NCBI GenBank assembly: GCA_902825945.1 | Contig: CADECY010000008.1 | Coordinates: 1 to 64,000 of the forward strand | From: an uncultured Acidobacteriota bacterium | Lineage (GTDB): Bacteria; Acidobacteriota; Terriglobia; Bryobacterales; Bryobacteraceae | Direction: 5' to 3' | DNA: 64,000 nucleotides | In this document: positions 17,438-24,985 of the stretch, in pieces | Position numbering within the stretch: the first letter of the stretch is position 1 | Layout: each line of letters opens with the position of its first letter | Program-made: the position numbers and the translations under genes | The notes under the pieces: generated by a model | What the model saw: only the letters and a program-made list of their open reading frames with translations | The model's database searches: none | Told to the model about the DNA's origin: nothing

Positions 17438-18752
17438 CGTTTGCGTGGTGGGCGCGGGTCCGGCTGGGTCCACCGCAGCCATGCTTCTGGCGCGGCTCGG
17501 ATACTCGGTGATCGTGCGGGAGAAGCAGACCTTTCCGAGAGCTCATGCCGGCGAATCGCTGCCTCCGAGCATCCTGCCGATTCTCGGCCGGCTCGGTGTG
17601 CGGGAAGCGGTCGAAGGGGCGGGGTTTCTGCGGCCGCGCGGAGCCCACGTATTGTGGAGCGGAGACAGCCCGGAGTGGGCCGGCACTTCGGGAGACCAGC
17701 CAGGATTCCAGGTCGACCGGGCGCGCTTCGATCAGATTTTGCTGGACGCCGCCATTGCCGCTGGAGCTCGCCTGCTTCCCGCGGCGAGTGCCGACTCGAT
17801 TGGGGCCGAAGCGCGCATGGCCGTCGATGCTTCCGGACGGCGGCGAGTCATGTCACCGCGCGCGGAGGCCTTCGCGCCTGAAACACTGGCGGTCTATGCG
17901 TATTGGAGGCAGCCCGAAGGGATGTCTCCGGAGACACTCGTGGAGGCGGGCACGCATCACTGGTACTGGGGCGCGCCTTTGCCGGATGGGACCTTCAACG
18001 CCACCGTTTTTGTCTCGCCGATTGAGTTCGCTGGGAGGTCTGCCGGAGAATTGTACGGAGCAAAGCTGCGGGAATCGATCCTGATGGGTCCGCACTGCCT
18101 CGAGCGCGTGTCGCCGATCCTCGTTTGCGACGCGACGCCGCGCGTTTGCTCCGCGCCCCTGGTGACGGCGAACCGGATCATGGCTGGCGAATCGGCGTTC
18201 TCAATCGATCCATTGTCGTCGCAAGGAGTGATGGCCGCGATGAGATCGGGGATCCACGCGGCTGCCGCGGTCCACACGATTCTCGCCCATGCCGATTGCG
18301 CGCTGGCGGCGGAGTTCATCGAGAGCCGCGCGCGGGCCACCGTTCGCTCACACGCCCGGCTGGCGGCGCGCGGATATCGCGATAGTGGAAGAGAATCCGC
18401 GTTCTGGCGGGAACGGAGTTCCTGCCGGTGGCCCGCGGTGGAAGCCGGGCCGATTCCTGGCCTCGATTCTTCCGTTACACTCGCCGAGGGCGTCGCATTG
18501 CGCGGAGTGCCCTTTCTTGCTGGCGACCGGATCGTGGCGGTCGATGGAATCGCTGGCGGTTCGCTCGAGGAGCCAATGGTCGAGTTGGGTGGACACTCAG
18601 TGGCTTCGCTGCTGCGTCCGGTTGCGAATCGGCCATGCAGCGCGCGAGACTTGCTTGAAATCTGGTCACGGCGGATGCCGGCCCGAGATGCGGTCCGGGT
18701 CTTCGAACACCTTTGGAAGGCCGGCGTGCTCGCTACTTCGCGTTGCGCATGA
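17397..18752 (+). CDS. FAD-dependent oxidoreductase, LodB/QhpG-like, halogenase fold (protein D)
   Basis: A 451-residue protein if started at the ATG at 17397. A TTG at 17430 overlapping the stop of protein C is an equally good start and puts the FAD motif VCVVGAGPAGST nearer the N-terminus. Other flavoprotein features are PRAHAGESLPPS, FQVDRARFDQILLDAA and SIDPLSSQGVMAAMRSG, the pattern of tryptophan-halogenase-like monooxygenases that includes LodB and QhpG. The C-terminus (VPFLAGDRIVAVDG, VELGGHSVASLL) resembles the LodB tail. LodB and QhpG oxidise a protein tryptophan during quinone cofactor formation, which fits this operon. The 3' end overlaps the convergent next gene by 20 bp. Confidence 0.85.
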   Translation: MSGCWIAGPITLTDVCVVGAGPAGSTAAMLLARLGYSVIVREKQTFPRAHAGESLPPSILPILGRLGVREAVEGAGFLRPRGAHVLWSGDSPEWAGTSGDQPGFQVDRARFDQILLDAAIAAGARLLPAASADSIGAEARMAVDASGRRRVMSPRAEAFAPETLAVYAYWRQPEGMSPETLVEAGTHHWYWGAPLPDGTFNATVFVSPIEFAGRSAGELYGAKLRESILMGPHCLERVSPILVCDATPRVCSAPLVTANRIMAGESAFSIDPLSSQGVMAAMRSGIHAAAAVHTILAHADCALAAEFIESRARATVRSHARLAARGYRDSGRESAFWRERSSCRWPAVEAGPIPGLDSSVTLAEGVALRGVPFLAGDRIVAVDGIAGGSLEEPMVELGGHSVASLLRPVANRPCSARDLLEIWSRRMPARDAVRVFEHLWKAGVLATSRCA

Positions 18753-21054
18753 ACTTCAGGCTGTCGAGGCCCACGCGGTCGAACAGTCCCTTGGTGTCGT
18801 GCCCAACGCCTGGCACCGAAACCCAATCAACGGGGACTCCCATCGCGATCAGCTTGTCCTTGAACTTCACGTTCAGCGGAAAGAGACTGTCCGCGTCGCC
18901 GCACACCATCCGGACCCTCACCTGGCCGCGAATCCGCCCGAGGTTCTTCTCCGCCCACACCGCCGGATGATGAGCCTTCAACCGCTCCGCTTCGATCAAC
19001 GCCGCGCCATACGACACAACAGCACTGAAATGTTCCGGATGCCGGAAGGCGAGCATCAACGCGCCGAAGCCTCCCATCGAGAATCCATCGATCGCGCGCC
19101 CGTTCGCCGCCGCGATCGTGCGGTAGCGCTTGTCGATAAGCGGAATCAGCTCCTGAATGATCGAACTCTCGACCTTCAATCCCGGATCCGCGTCCACGAA
19201 GAATGTGTCGCCCAGGCCTTCCACGAACACGTAGATCCTCGGAGCCACTCGATTGTTCTCCATCGCGTCGCGTAGCGTCTTGCGCGTGCGCTCCCACTGC
19301 CGGTCCGGACTTCCACCGCCAGCCCCATGCAAGTTGTACACCACCGGATAACGCGCATCGCCGGATTCGTATCCGGGCGGCAGATACACCTTCACGCGAA
19401 TCCGCCGCTCGTTCAGCGTGCTCCAGTAGCTGACATCCTCGATGTCCGCGCGGCCGCGAGCGAGCGGCGTCACGGTGATGTTCCGGAACTCGACGCCGCC
19501 GTGATCGCCCTGCACGAGAATCGGTCCGGGGCGGTCCTCGTACGGATTCTCCGCCATTCCGGTCAAGCCCCGGACCTGCTGATGGTCGATCACCGGGACT
19601 CCGTTCAGCACAGCGCTCAGATCGCGCCCAATCAGCGTCAGGTCGAGGTTCTGCCATTCGCCCGCGCGCCGGCTGGCGTTCACGCTCGGCGCGATCTGGC
19701 TGTAGAGCGACACGTTTCCGTGCACGTCCGGCGGTTGTCCGAAGTCGTCATTGAGCTGCACCTCGTAGTGGCCGCGCAGTCCGATGCCGCTGTTTCCGCC
19801 CTTCGGCAATCGATACTCGACGTGCAGCCGGAAGTTCGAGAACTGCTGCTTCGAAACCAGTGTGGGCGCCTTGCCGGAAGTGTTCGAAAGCACGCCGTCG
19901 CGAATCCGCCAGCCGTCTGGAACATCCTTGTCGAACAGGCGGATCGAGTTTGTGTCGCGCCAGAGCCCGTCATCTCGATCGGGAAGCGTCACCGTCCGCC
20001 AGCCCTTCCATTCGATCGTCGCGCCACCTTCGACCGCCGTGCTTCCCTCGATGCGATCGCCGGCGAGCCGCACCGTTGTCTGGGCCCGTGTGGTTCGCGG
20101 CGGCTGACCGTCGAACGTCCGTTCGACCCGGAAGGTCAGCGTGTCGCCTTCGATCTTCGGATCGCGAATCGCTGCCAGGCGTCCGCCCGTGACGCCGAAC
20201 AAGTTTCCGCTCGGCGGATTCGTATCGTAGATCTCCATCCACAGGGTCTTGCCCGCGGCGCTCGTCGATTGCAACGTCCAGCGTCCCGAGAACGGATTTC
20301 CCGGCGCCGGTGGAGCTTGGGCACGAATCACGACAGCGCGTACTGGACCCGTGTTTTTCACCTGAAGGGACTCGCGGCCTTTCGCGAAGATCGTGTCGCG
20401 TTCGCCCGCTCGCATGGTTCCGTTCACCGTGATCGAACCCTTCCAGACGAAAAGCACCTGCTCGGAGCCGGCGCCCACATCCGCCCTCAACTCCTCTCCC
20501 GGTTGGAGCGCATGATGCGCCGCCTGAATCCCGGTGGCACCGATCGTGCGGTCCATGAAGACGCCGTTGCGTGAGGCGAAATCGACATACTGAATCGCGC
20601 CGGGCGTCATCTCACCTCGGGGCGGGGCCGCGCCCGCCTTCATCGAATCGCGCGCACCAGTGTACAGGAGGAAATCCGGCGGAGTCTGGAAGCTGATCAT
20701 CACCGAGTTGTCCTCCGCGGTGATGGTGCCATGGATCTGTCCGGCCGGCACGAAGATCGCCTGGCCCGCGGGGACGCGCCGTTTCGAATCTCCCTGGCGC
20801 ATCAACGCCGCGCCAGTCAGAACGAGGATCGTGTCGCTCGACTCGCCGTGTGTGTGCGGCGCGAACTCGTCGCCGCGGTTCGAGACCGAAAGGTTCAGCG
20901 TGATCCGGCGCGCGCCCATGCCGGGATGGACAATGCGGCTTGAAAAGACGCGGCCCATCAGGAATGGCTTGGAGTCCAAGAACGGGATGAGACGCACCTC
21001 GGCGGACGCGAGCGTGGCGCAGAGGAGCAACGGTCCGATTCGGGAGAGGATCAT
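18733..21054 (-). CDS. Secreted three-part protein: cupin, DUF1080 and esterase domains
   Basis: A 773-residue protein that starts at the ATG at 21054, with signal peptide MILSRIGPLLLCATLASA. Residues about 20-270 contain two cupin-like units (FAPHTHGESSDTILVLTGAAL with RRVPAGQAIFVPAGQIHG; ALQPGEELRADVGAGSEQVLF). The middle is a DUF1080/3-keto-disaccharide hydrolase-like lectin fold (SNFRLHVEYRLPKGGNSGIG, VHGNVSLYSQIAPS). The C-terminal 250 residues are an esterase D-type alpha/beta hydrolase (YPVVYNLHGAGGG) with Ser in DGFSMGGFGA, Asp in CGDADSLF and His in GVGHDTKG. It probably hydrolyses esters on plant or fungal carbohydrates outside the inner membrane. The combination of three modules is uncommon. 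Confidence 0.85.
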   Translation of the reverse strand: MILSRIGPLLLCATLASAEVRLIPFLDSKPFLMGRVFSSRIVHPGMGARRITLNLSVSNRGDEFAPHTHGESSDTILVLTGAALMRQGDSKRRVPAGQAIFVPAGQIHGTITAEDNSVMISFQTPPDFLLYTGARDSMKAGAAPPRGEMTPGAIQYVDFASRNGVFMDRTIGATGIQAAHHALQPGEELRADVGAGSEQVLFVWKGSITVNGTMRAGERDTIFAKGRESLQVKNTGPVRAVVIRAQAPPAPGNPFSGRWTLQSTSAAGKTLWMEIYDTNPPSGNLFGVTGGRLAAIRDPKIEGDTLTFRVERTFDGQPPRTTRAQTTVRLAGDRIEGSTAVEGGATIEWKGWRTVTLPDRDDGLWRDTNSIRLFDKDVPDGWRIRDGVLSNTSGKAPTLVSKQQFSNFRLHVEYRLPKGGNSGIGLRGHYEVQLNDDFGQPPDVHGNVSLYSQIAPSVNASRRAGEWQNLDLTLIGRDLSAVLNGVPVIDHQQVRGLTGMAENPYEDRPGPILVQGDHGGVEFRNITVTPLARGRADIEDVSYWSTLNERRIRVKVYLPPGYESGDARYPVVYNLHGAGGGSPDRQWERTRKTLRDAMENNRVAPRIYVFVEGLGDTFFVDADPGLKVESSIIQELIPLIDKRYRTIAAANGRAIDGFSMGGFGALMLAFRHPEHFSAVVSYGAALIEAERLKAHHPAVWAEKNLGRIRGQVRVRMVCGDADSLFPLNVKFKDKLIAMGVPVDWVSVPGVGHDTKGLFDRVGLDSLKFMRNAK

Positions 21055-21162
21055 GCCGTCAGTATAGACGTCCGCGTAAAAAAGTCCCAACGGCCTGTTG
21101 ACATTCGATTCAAAGTGCCGCAATATGGGGACATCACTGAGAAAGGAGGTGGTCCAGCAACA

Positions 21163-21225
21163 ATGGATTCTTACAGTAGTAACAGATCATTGATGATTGA
21201 CGCACAGGAGGTGGCCGACTGTTGA
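21163..21225 (+). CDS. 20-residue mini-ORF (leader peptide candidate)
   Basis: An ATG at 21163 opens a 20-codon frame (MDSYSSNRSLMIDAQEVADC) ending at TGA 21223-21225. The upstream sequence AAAGGAGGTGGTCC can pair with about 14 bases of the 16S tail, allowing one G-U. GGAGG lies 13 bases before the ATG, a little far. A second AGGAGGTGG sits inside the ORF near its end (21206-21214). Its function is unknown; it may be a regulatory leader for the genes beyond the hairpin. Confidence 0.4.
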   Translation: MDSYSSNRSLMIDAQEVADC

Positions 21226-21316
21226 GTCTGCCGCTCTGAACCGCTCAGGTCACGATAGTGACGTGGCCGCCGCTCCTGTGGACCGGCCGCTCTTGTGTGA
21301 CATTCGACGGATCTCG

Positions 21317-21350
21317 AACCCCCGCCACGCTCATTGCGCTGGCGGGGGTT
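21317..21350 (+). terminator. Terminator-like or attenuator hairpin before the DUF2490 gene
   Basis: Arms AACCCCCGCCA (21317-21327) and TGGCGGGGGTT (21340-21350) are perfect 11-bp complements around a 12-base loop, followed by TCGTACTTCT. It lies 11 bases ahead of the first ATG of the DUF2490 gene, so it could stop upstream transcripts or hide that gene's ribosome binding region (GGCGGGGG). Confidence 0.6.
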
Positions 21351-21361
21351 TCGTACTTCTG

Positions 21362-22039
21362 ATGCTGATGCTCACCGCCTCGCCAGCAGCAGCCGAGTCC
21401 GTCACGAATGGCCATGGCTGGTACAACTACTTCGGCGAGTACGGACTCGGGTCCGGCTGGTCTTGGTGGACGGAAGTGCAAGCGCGCCGGGGCGACGGGA
21501 TCGTCGATACGCAACAATACTTGTTTCGCACCTCGATCCTGAAGGAGGTCCGCAAGGGTCTGAAGGTTGGCGGTGGATACGGCTTCATTCGTACCGAGCC
21601 GTACGGCAAGGCGCCGGTCGCGACTACGTTCGACGAGAACCGCCTCTATCAGGATGTCCTCTGGAGCCACGCGCGGGAGAAGTGGTCGTTCGCGCATCGC
21701 TTCCGCTGGGAGGAGCGCCAGTTGATGTTGCGCACTGGAACGCTTTGGACGCAGCGCCTCCGGTACCGCCTGATGGTGCGCCGGCCGCTCGCCAAGTCGA
21801 GGAACTGGTACTGGACCGCTGGCGACGAGATCTTCCTGAGTGTGCCGCCCAACAAGGCGCCGAAAGCGTTCGATCAGAACCGCCTGATGGCCTTGCTGGG
21901 GCATAGCTTCAGCGGAGGCTGGCGGGTCGAGTTCGGCTTCATGGAGCAGAGCCTGCTGCAGCGCAACGGCAGGATTCTCGAGAACAACCACACTTTCCTG
22001 CTTCAGTTGTTTGCGCCAAACTGGAAGATACACAAATGA
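21362..22039 (+). CDS. DUF2490 family outer-membrane protein
   Basis: About 225 residues if started at the ATG at 21362. The frame stays open further upstream through the hairpin, and the true start is uncertain. The hydrophobic MLMLTASPAAA looks like the end of a signal peptide lacking its basic head, so a non-ATG start upstream (for example GTG 21278) is possible. The body shows aromatic beta-strands (WYNYFGEYGLGSGWSWWTEVQ, WSFAHRFRWEERQL). It ends with the DUF2490 tail (NRLMALLGHSFSGGWRVEFG, ENNHTFLLQLF). These are small outer-membrane barrels of unknown role. Its stop overlaps the start of the glycosidase-like gene. Confidence 0.75.
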   Translation: MLMLTASPAAAESVTNGHGWYNYFGEYGLGSGWSWWTEVQARRGDGIVDTQQYLFRTSILKEVRKGLKVGGGYGFIRTEPYGKAPVATTFDENRLYQDVLWSHAREKWSFAHRFRWEERQLMLRTGTLWTQRLRYRLMVRRPLAKSRNWYWTAGDEIFLSVPPNKAPKAFDQNRLMALLGHSFSGGWRVEFGFMEQSLLQRNGRILENNHTFLLQLFAPNWKIHK

Positions 22040-23595
22040 TCCGGCGCGATCAGTTCATCCTGGGCCTCGCCGCGGCCCCAAGAATCCGGCTCTCCGATGC
22101 TCACCGTTCCGCCGCCGCGCGAAAGCGCCGGATCTGTGTCCAGTTCGACGCGGCCGATCACCGGCATGTGAAGCTCGCGCCGCGCGAGTGGCTTGCCTAT
22201 CTGTTCGGACACGTGGATGCGCCCGGCTCGCAGATCGATACGATCCTGTGGGATGTCGCGCTGGGCGATACCTACGCGGTCTATCCGAGCAAGTTGCTGC
22301 CCTCGAGCCACGACGTGCAACTGACCGAGTGGCGCCGCGGCGGATTCGAGTGGGTTCCCGCGATGCTCGCCGAGTGCCGCAAGCGCAAGATCGAGGCGTT
22401 CTGGCATCATCGCTTCTCCGAAGTCGACATCCTGCCCGAGGGCGGATTGATGATGGACAAGCTGAGTCCGCTCAAGGCCACGCATCCGGATTGGGTGATC
22501 AAGTCGTGGTGGTGGCAGGGACTGTGGAACGCTGCCTCTCCCGGACTTCGCGAGCACAAGGTACAGGTGTTGCGTGAAGTGGCCGAGACGCTCGATATCG
22601 ACGGCATTCAGATCGATTTCGCACGGCATATGCCGTGCCTTCCGCCGGGCCGTCAATGGGAGATGCGCGATCACGTGACGGAGTTCCTGCGGATGATGCG
22701 CCGGATGCTCGTCGAAGTGGAGCGCGCGAAGAACCACCCTCTGCTGCTTTCGGTGAAAGTTCCAGAGACGCTGCGCGGCTGCCGGATCGACGGACTCGAC
22801 GTCGCGTCTTGGGCCCGCGAGGACTTGATCGACATGCTGACGCTCGGTTCACGGACCGCCACGGTCGATGTCGAGGACTTTCGCAAGGCCGTGGGTCCGC
22901 GCATCCGGCTCTCGCCTAGCATCGATGATCATCATGCCACAGACGGTTATCGATTTCCGCCCATCGAGGTCTTTCGCGGGATGGCCACCAACTGGCTCGA
23001 ACAGGGTGCGGATTCGGTCACCACGTTCAACTGGTCCGCTTCGCCCGGGAAGCCTTCTTCCGATACGCATGGGCTTGCGTATCGCGAGATCGGCACGCTC
23101 GAAACCATGCAAGGAAAGCCGCTGGTCTTTTTCGTCGAGCGGCGTGGCGGATATCCTTGGTCGGAAGGCTATTTCAATCAGAACGCCGATCTTCCGCTGC
23201 CCGCGCGATTGGCGAATCACGGCGGCACTTCGATGTTCCCGCTCCGGATTCACGCGCGAGCGATTTCGAAAGCACGCCTGTCGATCGCGCTGTTCCAGGC
23301 ACGCGAGACGGACCGGCTCCAGGTCGAATTCAACAGACGCCCGATCGGGGAGCCTGCGGCGGAAGATTGGAAAGATCCGCAGATTTTCTCGCCCAAACCG
23401 CAACCGAACTCCGGCGGCACGGGCGACTACCAGATCGATCCGAATCAGAAACTCCGGCGGCTGTCGTTCGACCTGCCACCTTCGCTCATCCGCCGCGGCA
23501 CGAACGAGGTGTCGATCCGCGTGAAGGAACGTTCGATCTACCGGATCGGCGAAGATATCCAGGTCGAGAAGATCGAAGCCGCGGTCACGCCCTGA
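22036..23595 (+). CDS. Glycosidase-like TIM-barrel protein (GH-like family 10 type)
   Basis: A 519-residue protein whose ATG overlaps the DUF2490 stop (ATGA). It resembles uncharacterised glycosyl-hydrolase-like barrels: ICVQFDAADHRHVKLAPREW, then WVPAMLAECRKRKIEAFWHH, LDIDGIQIDFARHMP (an Asp-rich strand end expected at a barrel active site) and LLLSVKVPETL. It also has LTLGSRTATVDVEDFRKAVG and IRLSPSIDDHH. A C-terminal beta domain (about 400-519) follows. The N-terminus (MIRRDQFILGLAAAP) hints at a degenerate Tat-type signal. Substrate unknown. It is co-transcribed with DUF2490, suggesting work in the periplasm or at the outer membrane. Confidence 0.65.
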   Translation: MIRRDQFILGLAAAPRIRLSDAHRSAAARKRRICVQFDAADHRHVKLAPREWLAYLFGHVDAPGSQIDTILWDVALGDTYAVYPSKLLPSSHDVQLTEWRRGGFEWVPAMLAECRKRKIEAFWHHRFSEVDILPEGGLMMDKLSPLKATHPDWVIKSWWWQGLWNAASPGLREHKVQVLREVAETLDIDGIQIDFARHMPCLPPGRQWEMRDHVTEFLRMMRRMLVEVERAKNHPLLLSVKVPETLRGCRIDGLDVASWAREDLIDMLTLGSRTATVDVEDFRKAVGPRIRLSPSIDDHHATDGYRFPPIEVFRGMATNWLEQGADSVTTFNWSASPGKPSSDTHGLAYREIGTLETMQGKPLVFFVERRGGYPWSEGYFNQNADLPLPARLANHGGTSMFPLRIHARAISKARLSIALFQARETDRLQVEFNRRPIGEPAAEDWKDPQIFSPKPQPNSGGTGDYQIDPNQKLRRLSFDLPPSLIRRGTNEVSIRVKERSIYRIGEDIQVEKIEAAVTP

Positions 23596-24903
23596 TTATC
23601 GCCAGCCCACTGGCTGCGTCCAAGCCTGCTTGAATCGCAGTTCCGGGCTCGGCGAGTCCGGAGTCGCGCTCGAAACTATGACTGCCCGCACGTAGAGTTC
23701 GTCACCGCGCATGCGATACGAGGGCGTGAGTCCGCTCACTTGCGCGAACACCTCACCGATCGCGGGCGCGCTCGCGGACTTGTAATCTCGCGTCGTCTCA
23801 CCCACGATCCCGGCTCGTGCTCTTCCTTCGAGATTCGCGCCCTTGCGCGCGCCAATAAAGCGCGTGACGAACGTCTCGCTGCCACGCGATTGAATTTTCA
23901 GCGACAGCGTCTTCGACGCCGCGTCGAACGCGACATCGTCCAACTCCACACCCGCCGATGAGTAGAACTGCCCGGCGCGAATCGCGCGAACGATCGATTC
24001 CGGCGTGAGATGTCGCGCTCGGACCATGATCCAGCCGCGCCCGGGAAGCGACCGCGGCTTGTTGCCGTGATAGTCGTGCGAATCGTCAGTGGCGAGCCCG
24101 TAGAGCGGCGCCGCGCCATAACGCGCGATTCGCAATGTGCTGGAGATGTCCCAGATCTCGTCCGTCGAGGCTCGCGTTGCGTCGCCAGGGTCGTTGTCGC
24201 CGTCGACGCCGTTCCACACCTCGAAGAACTGTTCGCCCACCACCGCCGCGAGATCCTCCGCGGTCACACCCCACTTGTAGTTCGGGTGATTGACGTGCAG
24301 CATCACCTCGCGTCCGGTTCGTTTGGCTGACTCCTCCACCATTTGGAGATTGCGCACGATCGTCTCGCGAATTGTCGAGCCGATTTGGTAGGGAAGCTGC
24401 TCGGCGAGATTCGACGCGTTCATGTGCAGCGTGCGGCCATCGCCTGAGGCGCCCGTCAACTCCTCGCTCTGGATCATGAGGAAGCGGTTCCGTTCCTCGA
24501 CGAGCGTCCGGTACTCGTCGAACGTCTTCAGGCGCACCTCGTACGAACCATCGCTCGCGGATCCGCGCGTGCGCACCCATGAATCGCCGAAACGCTTGCG
24601 GTACTTGGCGAACGCATCAACGCCCGCGCGTGCGTTGATCGCCTTGACGGGCATCCACCGTTCACTCGAGCTGAGCAGGTTGTGGTCGGAGAGCGCGAGA
24701 AAATGATAACCCTTGTCGCGATACCACTCGGTGATCATCTCGGGGAAATCGTCGCCGTCGGACCACAGCGTGTGCGTGTGCAGGTTGCCCTTCCACCAGC
24801 GTGCCGGTGGATCGGACTCTACTTGCGCCGGTAGCGTCGCGAGTGCGAGTAGCCCCGCGAATCCGCAAATCGAAAGCAGCCGCAAGCGGCTCGAGGTGAG
24901 CAT
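23596..24903 (-). CDS. Secreted PHP-domain phosphoesterase-like protein
   Basis: A 435-residue protein that starts at the ATG at 24901-24903, with signal peptide (LRLLSICGFAGLLALATLPA). The PHP metal-site motifs are GNLHTHTLWSDGDDFPE, HFLALSDHN, MLHVNHPNY and LATDDSHDYHG. PHP domains bind two or three metals and hydrolyse phosphoesters. The exported members of this type are common in acidobacteria, and their substrates are not established. A beta-rich C-terminal part carries AIRAGQFYSSAGVELDDV. The gene is convergent with the glycosidase-like gene (zero bases between stops) and divergent from the TonB-dependent receptor. Confidence 0.85.
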   Translation of the reverse strand: MLTSSRLRLLSICGFAGLLALATLPAQVESDPPARWWKGNLHTHTLWSDGDDFPEMITEWYRDKGYHFLALSDHNLLSSSERWMPVKAINARAGVDAFAKYRKRFGDSWVRTRGSASDGSYEVRLKTFDEYRTLVEERNRFLMIQSEELTGASGDGRTLHMNASNLAEQLPYQIGSTIRETIVRNLQMVEESAKRTGREVMLHVNHPNYKWGVTAEDLAAVVGEQFFEVWNGVDGDNDPGDATRASTDEIWDISSTLRIARYGAAPLYGLATDDSHDYHGNKPRSLPGRGWIMVRARHLTPESIVRAIRAGQFYSSAGVELDDVAFDAASKTLSLKIQSRGSETFVTRFIGARKGANLEGRARAGIVGETTRDYKSASAPAIGEVFAQVSGLTPSYRMRGDELYVRAVIVSSATPDSPSPELRFKQAWTQPVGWR

Positions 24904-24985
24904 GTCGCGTTCATGGTACAACATCGATGTCGCGTTTTCGTGTATGTTTGTTGACAAGTCTCTCGTCAGGGTAAGGAGTGTTTTC

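Larger units (their letters stand above)
21142..21350 (+). ncRNA. Candidate structured leader RNA (mini-ORF plus terminator-like hairpin)
   Basis: The unit begins with AAAGGAGGTGGTCC (21142-21155), nearly the full complement of the 16S rRNA 3' tail. A 20-codon ORF (21163-21225) follows, then small inverted repeats such as GTCAC/GTGAC around 21252, and a strong hairpin at 21317-21350. The DUF2490 gene starts just beyond. This order is what an attenuator leader or a short independent transcript would look like. It is not assigned to a known RNA family. Confidence 0.4.
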
